Of a stretch of DNA of 64,000 nt, positions 54,630 to 64,000 are shown piece by piece; position 1 is the first letter of the stretch; every line of letters starts with the position of its first letter. The stretch is taken from the NCBI GenBank assembly GCA_018907035.1, contig JACCIC010000123.1, forward strand, positions 1,439,501 through 1,503,500, read 5' to 3'. Below the pieces are notes generated by a model. It saw only the letters and a list, made by a program, of their open reading frames with translations, had not been told where the DNA came from and did no database searches. The position numbers were made by a program, and so were the translations under genes. The stretch is from Sycobia sp. Sy_11 (taxonomy: Eukaryota > Arthropoda > Insecta > Hymenoptera > Epichrysomallidae).

Positions 54630-54643
54630 AATTATCAAAACCA

Positions 54644-54646
<3 letters not shown>

Positions 54647-54697
<51 letters not shown>
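54647..54697. repeat. (AT)n microsatellite
   Basis: About 25 AT units at the break of the piggyBac fragment. Confidence 0.9.
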
Positions 54698-54700
<3 letters not shown>

Positions 54701-54940
54701 TCGTTTGTGAGCACCACGGCCCTTGACATTTTTGAGTAAATAATTTGGTTAAAAATTAGGAGTATGGAGATTATATATGTTAATGTGTGTATGCGTGCGT
54801 GCGTGCGTGTGTGCGTGTGTGTATGTGTAGATACGCATACATATATGCGCATTTCAATCAAAGGCTGGGTGTCGAGTTGATACTTCTTTATTGCTTCTCG
54901 TCTCCTAGTATTCCGCCCCGCTTTGTTCTACACTTAAATA

Positions 54941-54943
<3 letters not shown>

Positions 54944-54997
<54 letters not shown>

Positions 54998-54998
54998 T
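54944..54998. repeat. (AT)n microsatellite
   Basis: Two AT runs separated by taat. Confidence 0.9.
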
Positions 54999-55009
54999 AT
55001 AACTGTATA

Positions 55010-57090
55010 CTTACGCACAGGTTACCGAGTATTTCCGTACCATTTATTAGCAGCATGCCGGCTGCACTGAACCTGGAACGGGATTCGGGAAAATGAACAC
55101 GATGCAAACTTGTAAATCTAACAATCATTTATTCATTCGCTCTCGCTTCACAGAAAATCTGCGGCCTAATTTCACAACGACGATAACAACGATAACCAAT
55201 ATAAATTATTACAGCGTGCGGCGACGACATACTAGTTCGGGAGCGGATTCCGCGGGTGCAGGGAAATATCAGCGGCAGAGAGTGAAACGGGGGAAAAGAC
55301 GCGACGCGTAAAATCTCCCTCACGGAGATGCTGAGCAGCCGTACAAACATTTGTTATGGTACTTGCCGGGACGGAGCTCCACTATCGCTTCCTCTTGTTG
55401 CGAACTTCTTTCCTGGTTGTTTCTATCTTTCTTCTTTCCTTGCTTCTCTCTTTCTCGATCGATCTTTTTCAATCTCTATAACTTCCTTCCTTCCTTTTCC
55501 TCTTTTTCTCGTAGTCCGGGGGCGATCGTGTAACGATCGGGCAGCTCCGGAATATCGCTGGGATGGCGAGGTGAATTGGCCGAATCACCGGGAAGCTGGT
55601 GGACACCGGTGGAAAATCGGGCTCGAGATGGAGGTATAGTTTCGATGACGCTCTTTCTTTTCGACCTCGTCCTTCGATAGCTGGGCGGGAAGAAGTTCTT
55701 CTCTTCATGTTTCCTCCTTCTTCGCGACGGTCGCACACTCTCGCGGTTCGCGCTTCGCACATTTTCGCTATCGCGCGCGAATACTGGGTTTTCACCGAGG
55801 ACCGGCAATTTGGCCGGTTACAAACTCCTCCTTCCAAACCGACGTGTGAGGCGCAATCGCTCGCTGGAGTGTTGTTGCGCGGAGTAGACGGTAAAGGATC
55901 TTGTTGGGGATGGGGATTGGAACATGGGTATGGTGAGGGTTATTTGGGAACGGAATCGCTCGAAATAGAAAATAAAAACTTTATTGGCTTCACCTAGTCA
56001 AAAGAAAATAAACTTAAATTTGTATATGGCTGTCGGGGGTCTCCGAGGGTTATCCTCGCTCGGTAGTTCTTCTATATAATACTAAGGGATTTTTATTCTA
56101 ATTACAAAAATATCATAAGCGTCACTTATATTTTCATTTTGGGGCTTGTAATTACAATAAAAAAATTATGAGCGCCATTTATAAATTTTTTCTTGGTGTC
56201 GTTGCACAAATGGCTTTATCTCTATTTTGCTGGGATGTTCAACCGAGACTGGAGTGCGATCACGCGCCGATTGCGCAAGGAAACAAAAACGTCGTATAAA
56301 CAAAAATAATTGTTGTGCTGTACGATATTCGTACAGTGATTGTAACTGAAATCAGTTAAAGATAAATAAACAAAAATGGAAAGTAAAATATATCAGATAA
56401 GTGCTAGTATTTCTGTGTCTTTATACTAGATACTATCAACTACTCCTAACATCTAAAGAATTGAAATTACATCTGTGTGCTTAACCTAGATACTATAAAC
56501 TACTCCTAACATCTAAAGAAAATAACAAATGGTTATCCTGCCGTCTGTATCGCGACATCATTTGGGCGGCTTGCCTTATTATACTAGTTATACGAACTAA
56601 CTGCTAACCTAAACCAACCTACGCCTTTACACAGATGATATCTCTAAACTTATACCTAATATATTTTTCTTTTCGTGTGGGGCTCGACTCTTGTTTGCCC
56701 TCTGTGATTGTGCTTTCTCCTTGCTGGTACTCCTCTGGAGCAACTCGCGCTGCGCTGGTTCTTGCTGCGACGTGGTTGGCTAAAAATGAGTTTGACATCT
56801 TTTTAGTGTAGCTTCTCAGCTGTCGGTGGGCAGCGTTGGGGGACCAGGCAAGTAGCGTTCTGTTTGTAAGGAGCCAATGTATGCTCTCTTTCTCTGGCGC
56901 TACTATTCGTCTGCCAACCTTGCGCCATAGTTGTATTGCGACGCTCGCGCGTGCTCATTTTTCCTATTCGTCGCGGTTTCCCGTATCATGACCTCCTTCG
57001 TCGCGATTGTGATTCCTGAATGATGTACGGTATTGCTGGTATCGCGGTATAAGGGACATGAAGAGGTCGCTGCGGTATGTCGTAAAATGG
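55010..57090 (-). other. GC-richer non-coding block, possible 3' LTR of Gypsy 2
   Basis: 55010-56030 is GC-richer than its surroundings, with overlapping open frames of no recognisable content. On the minus strand it has AATAAA motifs near 55070 and 55130, as expected near an LTR polyadenylation site of the minus-strand Gypsy that follows. No second LTR is recognisable on the right side, so this is only positional inference. 56031-57090 has a near-duplicate pair of ~50 bp (56414-56462 and 56475-56523, sharing agatactat…aactactcctaacatc). Confidence 0.3.
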
Positions 57091-57099
57091 GGGCTGAAC

Positions 57100-58738
57100 G
57101 GTATTATGGGGCCATCTGCTTTGTTATATAGACCGACGCATCTGGCATGGTGATCGTGACCGACTGTGCGTTCTGGCCGAACACTCCTGCAACTACCTGC
57201 AGGGTCTGTCCTACAGTCTCCTGCGCTTTGACTGGCGCGACTGCCGGCTGCTCTGGTGCGCGTTTCGGCTCGGATTGCTCATGCGCCTTATCTTCCTCTG
57301 CTACAGTAATGGATGTCTGCCGCGTCGTCTTTTAACCTTCACGTAGCGACTGCTCTGTGCTGTCGTCTAACCACTCCCCCTTCCAAGACGAGGCGGCAGC
57401 GGAAGGAATCACGGGGCAGAATGTACATGTGAGTATATCCTTTGTCCTACTGCCACAGCGGTAGCAGAACTTGCTGCTTCGTGCCTGTGGGCAGCTGGAA
57501 TACCGATGTCCGCTGTCACCGCAATTCCAGCAGCCATCCGGTATCCCGGCCTGCTGTTTGGTGAAGGGCCTCGCAGGATAGGATGGATGTGGGCGCTTGG
57601 GGGATGTGAAGGGGGGATGGGATACCTGGGGATCCCGTGGCGGAATTTTGCGTCGCTGTTTGCTGGGCCATAGGCTCGTGAAGGCTGACGGCGGGGCTAG
57701 TAATTTGCGTTGTCACAAAAGGATTGAAACTTTTATTGCTTTTCAATCTCCAATCATCATCGTGGGAAGGGATCGATATTGCTGGGCGCAGAATGGGTTC
57801 TGGGAACTCTTTACCGGCGCAGGCACCTTCTTCATAGGGACCATCGCTTTCTTTATATACTGTCGGGATTATTACTTTACCTTGCCCATCCTTGTCTTCG
57901 TTTTCTGAGTATGTGTCGCGCTTGCTTCGTCTGCTGGACTTCTGTGTCCTGACGAAGCGCATAAATGTGCATCGATCACCGCGGTACAGGCGTACGTCGC
58001 CATCCTCCGGGGTACTGACATAAATGATGGGTTCTGGTCTTCCAACTGTTGTTGGTCACTTGCATTCTTTCATCCTATGGAATTTTGGACCTGGCCGGTA
58101 CGTTAAGGGGCTGATGGATCGAATTGGACGCCCAGATCTGTACGGTATGGTGTCTTCTCGGGTTCTGTGGACTACTATGCGTCTGCGAGACACTTCAAGC
58201 GGTCCCGTCCTGTGCGACGCATCGCTGTCAGACTTATACCCCACTGCGATCGTATCGCCCAAGTCCTGATACCTTCCGGAAAATGGATTATATATCCAAT
58301 CGGTTTCCTTCTGTTTTCTAGTTTTCTGTCTTTGCGGACTATGGCCTTCAGTTTGTTCGTTTGCACCCCCTTCTTTTCGTGTTGATGTTGCGGTAGTTTC
58401 CAGTCGTTCCGGACTCTCGCATTTCTGTGCGTATTCCCTTGGCTCATGTCTATGTGGACGCCTGAGCTCATGTCTACGCGGTGGTGTCGTAGTTTCACGT
58501 CGTTGCGTACGATCGCAGACGGTGGTACTCTCTTCTTCTGTTTCGTTCGTAGTTTTACGTTGTTGCGGATGGTCGTAGACGATGTGACTCTCTGCGTTGT
58601 TGGTAGTTTTACGTCGTTCCGGACGGTCACACTCTTGTTGTTGTGCGTTTGTCGTAGTTTTACGTCGTTGCGGATGATCGCTGTTGTTAGTTGCTGATGC
58701 GGTTGGTTGATTAGGCGGATGTTTTTATACGTGGGCAT
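57100..58738 (-). pseudogene. Gypsy 2 downstream region: VRNDVKL repeats and CCHC knuckle
   Basis: Downstream of integrase on the minus strand. 58738-58175 encodes six imperfect repeats of [IV]R[NK][DN]xKL spaced 17-32 residues apart, Lys/Arg-rich. After a frameshift, sequence continues (58262-58056) into YVSTPEDGDVRLYRGDR and 57962-57516. A CCHC zinc knuckle, CWNCGDSGHRYSSC, and a second Cys cluster (CYRCGSRTKDILTCTFC) lie at about 57540-57420. The content suggests a nucleic-acid-binding protein. A position after integrase is unusual for Gag-like zinc knuckles; it may be an extra ORF or a rearranged gag of another element. Function unknown. Confidence 0.5.
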
Positions 58739-59480
58739 TTCTCTTGGGTTTCTGCCGAAGTTTAAGAAGGTTGGTAAAGCTTATTTGCTTGCGCGCACCG
58801 ATGTGTTTGTGGTCTTCTTTTACGAAGATGGAGATCATACCTTTGAACATGCGGTTTACCCATTTTACCGGGTTCGCTTGCGCATGGTATGGCGCTATGA
58901 GCTGCTGTATTATTCTTAGTTCGTCGAGACGTTGTTTTACTAATTTATTAGCGAACTCGGTGCCATTATCTGAAATTAAAAACTTGGGGAAACCCCATTT
59001 AAATACAACGAGCTCTTCCAGCGCTTTCACTATCGCTTAACCAGTTGCCTTCTGTAGTGGTCGAAACTCCACGTATTTGGTGAAAAGGTCCTCGAAAATT
59101 AGTAGATATCGATTTTGACCTTTAATGGTAGGAAAGAGGCCCATTATGTCAGTAGTCGCGCTTGTCCATGGACCTTCTATATTCCTGCGTGTCATTAGGC
59201 CGGCCGGTGCCCTCTGGGAAACATTGCACAGTTGACATTCTTGGCAGTGCTTTACGTAGCTGTAGATGTCTCATCTCATTCATGGCCAGTAATAATCTCG
59301 GAAGACTTTTCGTAACGTTTTTTCTACACCAAAATGTCCAGATGTCGAAGTGTTATGGTATTTGAACATGATTCGTTTCCGGTCCTTGGAAGAGATGGCG
59401 ATCATCCAGTTATCTTCTTCGGGACATAGGAAGTCCGAGTAGACATTCAGACAGTATTTTAAGAGGATGTCTTTTCTAAT
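58700..59480 (-). pseudogene. Gypsy 2 integrase, catalytic Glu replaced
   Basis: Minus strand: HNTSTSGHFGVEKT and HCQECQLCN (HHCC zinc-binding part, about 59370-59240, with two stops between), TTDIMGLFPTIKGQNRYLLIFEDLFTKY (first Asp), LISDNGTEF (second Asp, about 58970), and QANPVKWVNRMFKGM, where the catalytic Glu of the usual PVERxNR is Lys. Several stops and frameshifts, including one after KATG. Inactive. Confidence 0.85.
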
Positions 59481-60660
59481 GCATCAGTCTGGATGTTTTT
59501 CTGGGCATTCTTGTATCTCCTTCATTTCCTTTTTATACCAACTGTCTCGCTCCATAGGGGTGATGGTATCTGTTGGTGATTTGTCAGTGGTAGGTGGATG
59601 TGAGAGCGCGTCTGGTACTTTGTGTAGTGCGCCTTTTCTGTGAATGAACGACATGTTATAGTCTTGCAATGCTGTGGACTATCTTGCTAATCTGCCCGTG
59701 GGGTTTTTTTTAGCGTATGTAGTCTTTTAAGGCTACTGTGATCTGTGCTCTTCTCCCAACAGATAGCCTCTAAATTTCTCTACTGCTCAGAGTACTGCGA
59801 GCCATTCTTTCTCGGTAACTGTGTAGTTGATCTCCGCCTTAGTCAATGTCCTGCTCGCATAAGCGATAGGGTGCTCTTCGTTATCCGTGTCTTGGCTAAT
59901 CACGTCGCCGAGGGCGTAGTTGCTGGCCACGCTTTGGAGTATGTAGGGCTTATTCTGTATGGGGCACGCTAACACGGGTGCTTGCGATAGCAATATATGC
60001 AGTTGGTTAAATATCTCTTCCTGGGGAGTGCCCCACTGTCATCTAACGCTTTTTCGTAGGAGTTTGCTGAGTGGTGCTTTTACGTTCGCTAATGATTTTA
60101 TAAAGCGGGCATATCACCCTACAATGCCAAAAAAAGTTCTCAGCTGCTTTATGCTCGTCGGGGCCGGATATTCCATGACGGGCTTTAGCTTGTCGGGGTC
60201 CGTACGCAATCCGCCTTTGTCTACTACATAAGCCAGGTAACTTATTTCCGGGCAGTAAACCTGATTCAGGCTGGCTAGTACCGCTTCTAGTTGCTGAGTA
60301 TGCTGCTCGAAAGTATCAGTGACGATAATAATATCGTCTATGTAAACAAAGCCGCTCGGTTGCCATTGCGCTGGAAACTGGTAGGGGTGTTAAGCAGACC
60401 ATTTGGAATTCGGGTGTACTGAAACAGCGCTTTCTGTGGGACTGCAAAGGCAGTTATTTCCTTGCTATCGTCGTCTAGAGAAATCTGGTGATACGCCTGG
60501 CTCAAGTTCATCATAGAAAGGTAACGAGCGTCACACAGATTATCCAATAGGACGTCCGTGTGAGAAAGAGGATATGCATCCTTCTTCGTCACCTGGTTAA
60601 ATGCCCTGTAGACAATACAGAACCTGATCTTGCCGTCCTTCTTCGGCACGATCAACGAAC
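59480..60660 (-). pseudogene. Gypsy 2 reverse transcriptase and RNase H
   Basis: Minus strand: IVPKKDGKIRFCIVYRAFNQVTKKDAYPL (60655 downward), then LSQAYHQISL and FQYTRIPNGLLNTPTSFQ. A YIDD-type box is readable at about 60345-60320 (YIDDIIIVTD). RNase H is at 59993-59787 (YILQSVASNYALGDVISQ with a Ser in place of the usual first Asp, then VTEKEWLAVL). The tether region HRKGALHKVPDALS is at 59669-59484. The usual RPVD or MDYR motifs are altered (IVYRAFN for VDYR.LN). Broken in several frames. Confidence 0.85.
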
Positions 60661-60999
60661 AACTACTCCACGAACTCTCCGAAGGTTCGATGATTCCTTC
60701 GGCGAGAAGTCTGTCGACTTCTGCGTGGGTCTGCTTTATCCGGTATGCGGCGGAGGCGCTGTTTTATGAGTCGATGGCCTTGTACATCTATGTGGTGTGG
60801 GGGCATCCGTGCGAGCCTTAAAGCCCCTGTTTATTTCGGTATTAACTGCTCCAGCAGCTGGTTCAGCTGTCGTCTCTGTCCCTGCTCCAATGTTGCAATT
60901 CCATTTACTGCTGCCAAGGAAGTGATCGCTTAGGCTTCATTGTTCGAGTGCGTTACAAAGTGTCGTACTATGTTTCTAGACGTCTGCCAGGTCGCCTTG

Positions 61000-61460
61000 G
61001 CGAAATTAATCGTTATCTATAGTTGAATTAAAATATCCATCCCGAGGATAATATTATAAGCGCGCTATAATCTGCTGCCCGTCTATTTTCAAGAAAAGAT
61101 CTACTTCTCCGTCGTTGGAGCAGATCTGGCCATCTGGTAGCTGCATGAACGATACTACAGGTAGAATTGCTGTTTTCACAATGCGTACTGGTCGCGAAAT
61201 CTTGCTTGATAGTTAGATATTCAGGAAAAACCGATTTTCGTCTTCCTGTATTGGGGTTGTATTTCGGGACCCAGTAACATCTGTCGCTACTATTGTCGCG
61301 CACTTTTTGTCGTGCGAGCAGACCTGTATAAGATACATGATATTAATTTCAATATGTCTTCTGCCGGGATGTTGAGACTTTCGCAGGTCTCTTCTAACCT
61401 CTGTATAAATTTCTTCACATCCGCTTGGGGCGTTCCGGAATACTTCACATTCCACTGTCT
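61000..61460 (-). pseudogene. Gypsy 2 protease region, degenerate
   Basis: Between gag and RT on the minus strand the frames read CATIVATDVTG, then INGQ-like residues and GEVDLFLKIDGQQI. A clear DTG/DSG is not visible. Placement is by position and by remnants of beta-strand-like hydrophobic segments. Confidence 0.35.
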
Positions 61461-62185
61461 TAACAGCTGTCCTGTTCATGTCTCTTTGAGGTACGTGCTA
61501 TCATATGACCTACTCTGTTGCCAGCTCTGTGGATGTGGAGTTTCATTTGACGGGGACGGGGTGGTGTTGCTGGTACGGTAGTTGGGTTCTGCTGCAACTG
61601 CTGCATATTTGCAGCATACTGTCTCATCCATCGGTTATGGGGATCGTTCCAGGGTTCGGCTAGATTATTCCGGAGATTTACCATGGGTGCAGGCATTGCT
61701 TTCGCGATGTGCAGGTTTGTAGTATGGGCCGGTGGTAATAGCCATGGGCCTATATTATAAACTCCAAATGGAGCCTTGATGGGAAAACCCCATGGTGGTG
61801 TTGATGTGCTTGTGTGAGTTTGGGGGCTCTGCTTAGCGGCCGCATTCCGTGTATCTATATCAACAGCTGTATTAACTTTCTTAACTTTTATCTCCTCTGC
61901 CGAATTCAGCTCCGTGGAGTTTAATACTTCTGATATTTCCGAAATATCCGGATGAATCTCGTCGTTCATCTCATTCCACTCAGCAGCGCTCTTTACAAAA
62001 AGTCGTCGTAGCTCAAATCTGACGAGTCTGTCTCGAAGAGCCTCGATGTTATCTTTAGTGTTGATATTGTATTGCCTCGCTTCTTGTGTTAGTTTTTCTG
62101 CCGGCATTTCTGTGAAGAGGCTATTTAACCTTTCTTCGTCGGTCAGTGCCTGACTTCTTGATGGCTTTGCTTCCATTTTACTCAA
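61460..62185 (-). CDS. Gypsy 2 gag-like open frame, N-terminal part
   Basis: Open frame of 241 residues starting MSKMEAKPSRSQALTDEE (a second Met at residue 4). The first ~80 residues are charged and probably helical, with LTQEARQYNINTKDNIEALRDRL resembling a SAP-like helix pair. Then comes an acidic linker, then a Pro/Asn/Gln-rich part. It lies at the 5' side of the minus-strand Gypsy in the gag position, directly after an AT-rich stretch. No capsid MHR or zinc knuckle is present, so it is the start of gag only, or a shortened gag. Confidence 0.5.
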   Translation of the reverse strand: MSKMEAKPSRSQALTDEERLNSLFTEMPAEKLTQEARQYNINTKDNIEALRDRLVRFELRRLFVKSAAEWNEMNDEIHPDISEISEVLNSTELNSAEEIKVKKVNTAVDIDTRNAAAKQSPQTHTSTSTPPWGFPIKAPFGVYNIGPWLLPPAHTTNLHIAKAMPAPMVNLRNNLAEPWNDPHNRWMRQYAANMQQLQQNPTTVPATPPRPRQMKLHIHRAGNRVGHMIARTSKRHEQDSC

Positions 62186-62242
62186 ATATATACGACTCTG
62201 ATAAAAAATTCTTTTTTATATATTATTAAGGTATTGTTTATA

Positions 62243-62299
<57 letters not shown>

Positions 62300-64000
62300 G
62301 TAGAATCACAGATTAAAATCTTGTTTTTATAACTTATTGTTGTATTCGCTAATATACACGTCTATTTTAAAATTTATAGGTTCGCTAAAAATATCTACCT
62401 ATACTTAGACTTATTTTCGCTTATAATTATCAGTCTTTTTTATATAGTATTTAGCTTATTAGATTAAAGATAAAAATTCTTAAATTTTAGCTTATTCCAT
62501 TAAAATATTGTATTGTTAATCTTTACACTTTTTTTTTTGTTCTATTGATTATTATTATATATTATTTTATAGTAATTAATGATGTTTATTAGTTAATGAT
62601 GTTATTGTATTTATAATGCAGGTACTGTTGTAGTGAGGAATTGTAAAAGTTGTTAATTTTTTTGTTGCTGATGAAAGAAAATAATTATTTTTAGTGGCCT
62701 GAAGCGATAGAAAGAAGAAAAAAAATATTCGAAAAATTGTCCAAAAAAACGTTGAAGTTGAAATAATGTAATTCATCATCCTTTTTACGTTTCTACAAAA
62801 TCAGAGAAAATTTCAAAAAAAAATTTTTTTTATTATTTATGCAAAAAAAATTATTTATTATTTATTAATTTTTTGTTAATAAATAAATGAGTTTTATGCC
62901 CTCGTTGGCCTTTTTGACTGGTTATTTTAAATATGAACTCTATTGTCGCCTTCTTTTTCCAAGTTGCATGTTAGTTATTTATGTATTTACTTATTTATTT
63001 ATTAATTTATTATTAATTATTTAGGTTGTTTGTATTTTATCTGGTCCTTATTGCTTTCACGTTACCTGATTTTATTCATGCTTCAATAATTTCCTTGGCT
63101 ACTACGCTGAACAATCTGTAGTGTTCCTCGTTAGCAGAAAGAAAGAACTTGGAAGATTGATTGATTTTTTTTTATGTTGCCTAAAAACTTTGTTTATTAA
63201 TAGCAAATTTATATATATTGTTTTTATTGTTAAATGGTTGTTATCCTAATTTAAAATTTTCCATACATCTCTTCTATGGAATATGAAAAACACCTCATAC
63301 TGTTAGAATTTTTCAATTTTGTGCAAACGTATCTTATTTTCATTCACATCTATATATATGCAGACTTCCCACATGATTCACCTATATTTTCCAATATTGT
63401 TTATTGATTTAACTATTGCATTATTTGCAAAGAGAAATTAAATAAATAGCTTACCGTCTATTTTTATTGTTGTCGTTTCAGTTTTGTACAAAAAGAAATT
63501 CAATATCCAAGTTGTGCTGGTCAAAGATTTGTTTATCCACTTATTTCTTTGTTTATTTTTCTTATTTATTGTGAATTGATTGATATTATCGTGGCCTGAT
63601 GTTCTTAACAGATTTTTATTATTATCATTTTTATCACCTCTATTTTAAAATCTTACCTTATAATAAAATGTATATTAACACATACATGTTCTGTTCATGA
63701 CAGCTACGCTGATCTCATGCTGTGCAATTGTTAATAATTTATCAACTATCTATTAATTTTCAGTTCCTTGTTGTCTTTATTATAATAGGTATTATAAAAA
63801 TACTTTCCAGTAAAAAGAAAGGTATTTAGAATCAGTTCAGGCTGGTAGCACACTATAAGGCATCGAGACCCTCGTATGGTATAAAATACTGTTAAAGAAT
63901 TTTTTGTCAAAATTGGTAATTATTTATAAATAATTCCCAATTTAATTACCACCATTGCTGTGGTTATACGAGTCTACTACTCTTTACTGGGCCAGAAAAT
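62186..64000. other. AT-rich, no recognised gene or LTR
   Basis: An (AT)n run at 62246-62292 is followed by AT-rich sequence with many tttattta strings. I could not recognise the 5' LTR expected for the minus-strand Gypsy. Confidence 0.5.

Noticed and set aside
55328..55997. Host gene with exons in the GC-richer block
   Set aside because: Open frames overlap on both strands, none has a recognisable domain, and the context fits an LTR better.

Overview
The window is eukaryotic, strongly AT-rich and built almost entirely of transposable elements. I recognise no host protein gene and no intact tRNA or rRNA. Penelope-like, mariner, piggyBac, BEL/Pao, Gypsy, Jockey-like and R1-like elements, with long (AT)n and (GA)n runs, fit an arthropod genome, probably an insect. 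A hymenopteran such as an ant would fit, but nothing here proves it.

Layout. 1-830: weak BEL/Pao integrase relic and a small foldback with a hammerhead-like core. 834-11810: four copies of one Penelope-like element (PLE, family A) forming a ~11 kb palindrome: full copy (-), 5'-truncated copy (-), 5'-truncated copy (+), full copy (+). One 13-bp target-site duplication (TSD) flanks the whole block. 12010-13079: dead mariner. 13480-15350: PLE relics and a tRNA-like sequence. 16210-19130: Jockey-like relic and a long-TIR element. 19800-20660: ~60-bp minisatellite. About 20926-20955: Helitron-like terminus. 22045-23305: R1-like relic and PLE terminal fragment. 24688-25164: 5'-truncated PLE with TSD. 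27300-28800: possible non-LTR ORF1 fragment and PLE relic. 29055-31836: large inverted repeat. 32628-39690: Gypsy element nested in the LTR of a (-) BEL/Pao relic (to ~42330). 43700-44278: minimal inverted PLE dimer with TSD. 44303-45586: mariner with an uninterrupted transposase. 48468-51474: second BEL/Pao relic. 54180-54629: piggyBac fragment. 57100-62185: decayed (-) Gypsy with an unusual repeat-bearing 3' region. The last ~1.8 kb is AT-rich without recognised genes.

How it works together. In the family A PLE, a TATA box and initiator-like motif lie 31 bp apart. The predicted start site is one base before a type I hammerhead ribozyme, and 18 nt after the ribozyme cleavage site begins a compact intron with a perfect TACTAAC branch site. 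The 816-codon ORF (reverse transcriptase plus GIY-YIG endonuclease) follows. The same pseudo-LTR lies downstream of the ORF with AATAAA near its end. Three insertions have readable 13-14 bp TSDs. Two of these are inverted dimers with the same asymmetric ends, suggesting that inverted dimers are a regular integration product of this element.
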